NCBI GenBank assembly: GCA_946478635.1
Contig: CAMLCX010000263.1
Location: 1 to 6,845, forward strand
DNA: 6,845 bases
Origin: an uncultured Pseudomonadota bacterium
GTDB taxonomy: Bacteria > Desulfobacterota_B > Binatia > UBA9968
Direction: 5' to 3'
Position numbers and translations under genes: made by a program. The notes below the pieces were generated by a model. That model was not told the origin of the DNA. It did no database searches and was given only the letters and a program-made list of their open reading frames with translations. Below are positions 5,743 through 6,845 of this stretch, piece by piece. Within the stretch, counting starts at the first letter, position 1, and each line of letters starts with the position of its first letter.

Positions 5743-5769
5743 CTTAACCACAGTCCCTACCGATGTCAA
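5741..5769 (-). promoter_or_regulatory. Promoter candidate for the FmdB-like gene
   Basis: On the minus strand, a perfect TTGACA (5769-5764) lies 15 bases past the cupin stop codon. After 17 bases comes TAAGTT (5746-5741), a weak -10. Transcription would start near 5735, giving a leader of about 25 bases. The perfect -35 is the main support. Confidence 0.4.
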
Positions 5770-5784
5770 TTGATCCTCCGCGCT

Positions 5785-6141
5785 TCACGCGCGCGAGTTG
5801 CGGTCCGACCCGTCGGTCTTGATATGTACGCCGCCGAAACCTTCCGAGCGATTACCGAACAGCACCAGGGGTTCGGTGCCATTGTTGGTGATCTGGTAAT
5901 AGTCCTTGGCTTCCAAGAAGAGTACCTCGTTTTTTTGAATCGGCCGCTCTTCGCCCTTCAAGCCTTTGACCACGCCCTTGCCGGAAAGAACCAGAAATGT
6001 TTCCGGAGTGGCGTGGTAGTGCATGTCCGTGCCGTCGCCAGGAACGAAATAAAGCATCCACGAGCGGAAATTGTCGGTGCCGAACAGACGGATGTTACGC
6101 TTTTGCGTCTCCATCATTTCGTCAAGATTTTTAACTTCCAT
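5785..6141 (-). CDS. Single-domain cupin protein with a degenerate second motif
   Basis: The 118-residue protein has a small beta-barrel cupin fold. Motif 1 is intact: His41 and His43 in DMHYHATPE, Glu47, then FLVLSGKG (49-56) with the family's closing glycine. Motif 2 (about 71-88, NEVLFLEAKDYYQITNNG) aligns with the usual PAG-x2-H-x3-N, but the position of the metal-binding histidine is Tyr82. Metal would then be bound by two His and one Glu, or not at all. Small cupins act as dioxygenases, isomerases or sugar/ligand-binding sensors, and nothing here selects among these. No signal peptide. The C-terminus (GGVHIKTDGSDRNSRA) is short and polar. ATG 6141 has a strong GAGGAGG (minus, 6155-6149) at seven bases. 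The gene is divergent from a TenA/PqqC-like gene and upstream of fmdB on the same strand, with no clear terminator between them. Confidence 0.9.
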   Translation of the reverse strand: MEVKNLDEMMETQKRNIRLFGTDNFRSWMLYFVPGDGTDMHYHATPETFLVLSGKGVVKGLKGEERPIQKNEVLFLEAKDYYQITNNGTEPLVLFGNRSEGFGGVHIKTDGSDRNSRA

Positions 6142-6169
6142 GAGAAATCCTCCTCAGACGAATTGCGTG

Positions 6170-6199
6170 ATTCTAGCTTAGCTCTCCCGTGTTCGGCAA
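6170..6199 (-). promoter_or_regulatory. Promoter candidate for the cupin gene
   Basis: On the minus strand, TTGCCG (6199-6194) is followed after 18 bases by TAGAAT (6175-6170), a 5/6 match to the -10 consensus. Transcription would begin about 20 bases before the start codon, leaving just enough leader for the ribosome site. Confidence 0.5.
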
Positions 6200-6216
6200 G
6201 CGGGCGCAATCTTGCC
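6195..6216. promoter_or_regulatory. Inverted repeat between two divergent promoters, operator candidate
   Basis: GGCAAG (6195-6200) and CTTGCC (6211-6216) form a 6-bp inverted repeat with a 10-base spacer. The left arm overlaps the cupin -35 box and the right arm touches the -35 box of the TenA-like gene (TTGACA at 6217). One dimeric regulator here could control both directions. The arms are short, so this is a hypothesis. Confidence 0.35.
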
Positions 6217-6245
6217 TTGACAGTCCGATAGGGCTGCAATATTGG
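6217..6245 (+). promoter_or_regulatory. Promoter candidate for the TenA/PqqC-like gene
   Basis: Perfect TTGACA (6217-6222) is followed by a weak -10: TATTGG (6240-6245) at 17 bases, or AATATT (6238-6243) at 15. The leader to ATG 6298 would be about 45 bases. The remaining leader shows no other structure I can support. Confidence 0.4.
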
Positions 6246-6297
6246 GTGAAGATACCCGGTCAATCGAATCATCTAGCGAACGGAGACCTATTTCGAA

Positions 6298-6801
6298 ATG
6301 CTGAAAATGAACGAGCCTCAGGCCAAGGAGTTCATCGCAGAGTTGGCCGCGAAATGCGACAAGCGTTGGCAAGAAACGGTCGATAAAACGCGCTTTATGA
6401 GCGAGCTGCGCGAAGGCAAGCTCAAGAAAGAAACCATCCAGCTTTTTTACAAAAACTGGGGCTCCTTCGTGCCGGTGATCAACTCGGTCTATACCGCGGC
6501 TTTCTACCGCCATCTGTGGTTTTTCGTAAAAAATGTCGACTTGATGGAGGTCTACACGCAAAAAGTCCTCGATGAATTCGGCCACCCCTGCCCGCCGGGC
6601 CACATTCAAATTTTGATCGGCACCGGTGAGGCGCTGGGCTTGAGCAAAGAAGAAGTCCTGCTCACGCCGATGTTGCCGGAATGCCGGGCGCTGCCCGATT
6701 TTCACCGCACGCTGCTCAACGACGGACAGATTCAGGAATATTGGTTCTCGGTTCTCTGGGAACATCCTTTCGGCAACTCCTGTTTGGATTTTTTCAAAGC
6801 A
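6298..6801 (+). CDS. TenA/PqqC-like heme-oxygenase-fold protein, 3' end lost
   Basis: 168 genuine codons are visible, then adapter sequence replaces the gene. The protein is helical, with FIAELAAKCDKRW (12-24), LREGKLKKETIQLFYKNWGSFV (37-58) and LDEFGHPCPPGH (91-102), the pattern of the TenA/THI-4/PqqC superfamily. The E-x2-H at Glu93/His96 matches iron ligands in heme-oxygenase-like di-iron enzymes such as UndA, while TenA thiaminases lack a metal. So a redox or oxygenase role is more likely than thiamin salvage, but the last helix with the remaining ligand is missing. ATG 6298 is the only option: an in-frame TAG at 6274 lies upstream with no other start between. GGAG (6282-6285) is 12 bases away, rather far. 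The frame stays open through 6845, but everything after residue 168 (RSEEHTSELQS onward) is adapter translation. Confidence 0.75.
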
Positions 6802-6845
6802 AGATCGGAAGAGCACACGTCTGAACTCCAGTCACTCACTCTGAT
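6802..6845 (+). other. Illumina TruSeq adapter read-through at the contig end (not genomic)
   Basis: From 6802 the sequence reads AGATCGGAAGAGC and continues exactly as the TruSeq read-1 adapter to GTCAC at 6835. The next bases, TCACTCTG (6836-6843), sit where the index lies, and AT (6844-6845) fits the first bases of the following constant region; a 10-base index is the other reading. Genuine sequence stops at 6801. Confidence 0.97.

Noticed and set aside
5770..6231. Plus-strand open frame of 153 codons
   Set aside because: It is antisense to the cupin, which has intact motif 1 and a strong ribosome site, and its product shows no domain.
6178..6816. Minus-strand open frame of 212 codons at the right end
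   Set aside because: Its first codons come from adapter sequence, and the rest is antisense to the TenA/PqqC-like gene and its promoter region.
1..6845. CRISPR array, insertion sequence, tRNA, rRNA, riboswitch or defence locus
   Set aside because: I found no regularly spaced repeats, transposase motifs, terminal inverted repeats, cloverleaf or known riboswitch core, and no gene with a defence domain. The JAMM gene stands without E1/E2 or ubiquitin-like partners, so a conjugation-type defence system is not supported.

Overview
This window is a moderately GC-rich, densely coded bacterial fragment. It looks like one contig from a short-read, probably metagenomic, assembly: the left end cuts into a gene, and the last 44 bases (6802-6845) match Illumina TruSeq adapter rather than genome. 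Gene starts mostly carry Shine-Dalgarno sequences, genes are a few bases apart inside operons, and several TTGACA-type promoters are visible. The mix of genes (UbiD-type decarboxylase, dienelactone hydrolase family, FmdB-like zinc ribbon, TenA/PqqC-like enzyme) fits an environmental proteobacterial, Methylomirabilota/Rokubacteria-like or Desulfobacterota-like lineage. That placement is an impression from protein character, not a demonstrated assignment.

Left part (1-4351, all plus strand). The C-terminal two-thirds of a UbiD-family decarboxylase ends at 912 and is followed by a hairpin terminator. A promoter with a perfect -35 box then drives an exported SLT-type lytic transglycosylase (1192-1890). 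A two-gene unit follows: a JAMM/M67 metallopeptidase (2057-2530) and, four bases later, an alpha/beta hydrolase (2535-3407). A second tightly coupled pair sits behind its own promoter candidate: a basic DUF3553-like protein starting at GTG 3577, and a 106-residue exported or membrane-associated protein of unknown function (4031-4351).

Right part. Three minus-strand genes follow: a dienelactone-hydrolase family protein (4417-5151), an FmdB-like zinc ribbon with a serine-rich tail (5338-5709), and a one-domain cupin (5785-6141). Each has its own ribosome binding site, and a strong hairpin terminator separates fmdB from the hydrolase. Divergently from the cupin, a TenA/PqqC-like (heme-oxygenase-fold) gene starts at 6298 and runs into the adapter. 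The cupin/TenA-like intergenic region holds two opposed promoter candidates with an inverted repeat between their -35 boxes.

Together the window looks like ordinary chromosomal housekeeping and catabolic genes, not a mobile island. I see no insertion sequence, CRISPR array, tRNA, rRNA or phage gene, and no clear evidence of a new multi-gene system. The points most worth following are the adapter junction, the octamer repeats before the dienelactone hydrolase, the cupin lacking its second-motif histidine, and the coupled pair of uncharacterised genes at 3577-4351.
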